From NCBI RefSeq assembly GCF_013031245.1, contig NZ_WPZL01000003.1, positions 186,001-250,000 on the forward strand: 64,000 bases of DNA, in the 5' to 3' direction. Shown here piece after piece: positions 63,067-64,000 of the stretch (position 1 is its first letter; each line of letters opens with the position of its first letter). Made by a program: the position numbers and the translations under genes. Under the pieces are notes generated by a model, which saw nothing but the letters and a program-made list of their open reading frames with translations, ran no database searches and was not told the origin of the DNA. The DNA comes from Ruegeria lacuscaerulensis (lineage in GTDB: Bacteria; Pseudomonadota; Alphaproteobacteria; Rhodobacterales; Rhodobacteraceae).

Positions 63067-64000
63067 TTGGACGTACTCTCTCTGATCCCTCAATTCGGCA
63101 ACCTGCTTTACACTATTGTTGCCTTTGTGATCGCACTTTCCGCCATTGTCGCGGTGCATGAATACGGCCACTACATCGTTGGGCGCTGGTCCGGCATTCA
63201 TGCCGAGGTTTTCTCGATCGGATTTGGCCCGGTTTTATGGAGCCGGGTCGACAAACACGGAACACGCTGGCAGGTCGCTGCTTTGCCGTTTGGTGGGTAC
63301 GTCAAATTTCTGGGCGACGCCAACGCCGCCTCGGGCAAAGACGAAGCCGCCATGAACGAAATAACTGAGCAAAGCCCCGAAGAACTGCGCCGCACCATGC
63401 ATGGCGCACCTCTTTGGGCGCGGGCCGCCACCGTAGCCGCGGGACCCGTTTTCAATTTCGTGATGTCCATTCTGATATTTGGTCTGATCTTCCTGTCTCA
63501 GGGCGTGACCAAGGATCCCCTGACAGTGGGAAAACTGTTTCCGTTGCCGGGTACTGTTCAGGAACTGCAGGACGGGGATGAGATCGTCGCCATTGCGGGC
63601 GTTCCCGTGCCGGAATTCGATCAGGCCGGCGCGTGGACTGACTTTACCGACGCTCTGCCCGTCGAGCCCGAACTGGACTATAGGGTGGTCCGGGACGGGC
63701 AAACGATGGACGTCACCGGGCCCTGGCTTTTTCCTCCGCTGATTCAGCAGGTTGCACCGCGCAGCGCTGCAATGGATATCGATCTACAGTCAGGCGATGT
63801 TATTACTTCTGTAAATGGCGAGCCGATTTTTGCCTTTGAGCAACTCAAAGACCATGTTGAAGGATCTGACGGTAAAGTCCTGCTGCTGAATGTCTGGCGG
63901 GACGGGGCCGAGTTGGATTTTGCACTGGCACCGCGCCGCACCGATGAGCCCCAGCCAGACGGCGGTTTCGTGACCCATTGGCGCATCGGAATTGTGGGTG
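63067..64000 (+). CDS. rseP: RIP metalloprotease RseP (site-2 protease), 3' end outside the window
   Basis: At least 311 residues are visible from a TTG start five bases past dxr. HEYGHYIVG near residue 31 is the zinc metalloprotease motif in the first membrane helix; AALPFGGYVKFLGD and AGPVFNFVMSILIF are also characteristic, and two PDZ-like regions follow (PGTVQELQDGDEIVAIAGVP and MDIDLQSGDVITSVNGEPIF). It cuts anti-sigma factors or signal remnants within the membrane. The gene is cut by the window end. Confidence 0.93.
   Translation, partial: MDVLSLIPQFGNLLYTIVAFVIALSAIVAVHEYGHYIVGRWSGIHAEVFSIGFGPVLWSRVDKHGTRWQVAALPFGGYVKFLGDANAASGKDEAAMNEITEQSPEELRRTMHGAPLWARAATVAAGPVFNFVMSILIFGLIFLSQGVTKDPLTVGKLFPLPGTVQELQDGDEIVAIAGVPVPEFDQAGAWTDFTDALPVEPELDYRVVRDGQTMDVTGPWLFPPLIQQVAPRSAAMDIDLQSGDVITSVNGEPIFAFEQLKDHVEGSDGKVLLLNVWRDGAELDFALAPRRTDEPQPDGGFVTHWRIGIVG

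Overview
The window looks like a chromosomal segment of a marine alphaproteobacterium of the Roseobacter group (Rhodobacteraceae). The case rests on a DMSP demethylase (dmdA) next to acryloyl-CoA reductase (acuI), a circularly permuted two-piece tmRNA with an alphaproteobacterial tag, the F1Fo-ATPase zeta inhibitor (DUF1476), alphaproteobacterial SspB, a fused indolepyruvate:ferredoxin oxidoreductase, a gene-transfer-agent-type endolysin/holin pair and moderately high GC. No insertion sequence, integrase, CRISPR array or rRNA operon was recognised, and no canonical tRNA was noticed. Most of the window is core genome with a few accessory patches.

Layout. 0-8 kb: end of a methyltransferase, a fasciclin protein, an L,D-transpeptidase, mmsA with a divergent LysR gene, a CBS protein, coaD and two GAPDH paralogues with a 47-residue membrane peptide between them. 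8-16.6 kb: DUF808 protein, a decayed stretch, tkt, a coiled-coil/ZapA/lysozyme-inhibitor operon, grxD and bolA with two small membrane genes, and purL. 16.7-25.6 kb: a large MscS channel, a LysR regulator divergent from the IorAB fusion, an acyltransferase and murI. 25.6-31 kb: argC and a cytochrome c maturation run (ccmE, ccmF, ccmH) interrupted by the endolysin/holin pair. 31-39.2 kb: a PaaG-like crotonase, a homocysteine methyltransferase, the zeta inhibitor, purC, marC, purS, purQ and dctBD. 39.2-50 kb: a long structured leader and rne, tusA, ccdA, a membrane serine hydrolase coupled to a P450, class I aldolase, tag, and fumC with two small coupled genes. 50-54.2 kb: a secreted protein of unknown function, sspB, chrA with a rhodanese-ChrB fusion, a SnoaL-like protein and ssrA. 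54.2-59.6 kb: a GntR regulator with a DUF4345 partner, divergent from DUF2182, DUF1326, DinB and dmdA, followed by acuI. 59.8-64 kb: frr, uppS, cdsA, dxr and the start of rseP.

How the parts connect. DmdA and AcuI belong to DMSP catabolism, and the divergent GntR protein is the obvious candidate regulator because the shared intergenic region holds two matching palindromes. Three central-carbon genes (both gap genes and the aldolase) carry TTAGCGCTAA-like palindromes upstream, which resemble a LacI-family carbon regulator site. SspB and tmRNA, encoded about 3 kb apart, act in one ribosome-rescue and proteolysis route. CcmE, CcmF, CcmH and CcdA serve cytochrome c assembly. PurC, PurS, PurQ and the stand-alone PurL serve purine synthesis from separate loci.

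All gene calls come from reading translations and motifs. No database search, folding or phylogeny was run.
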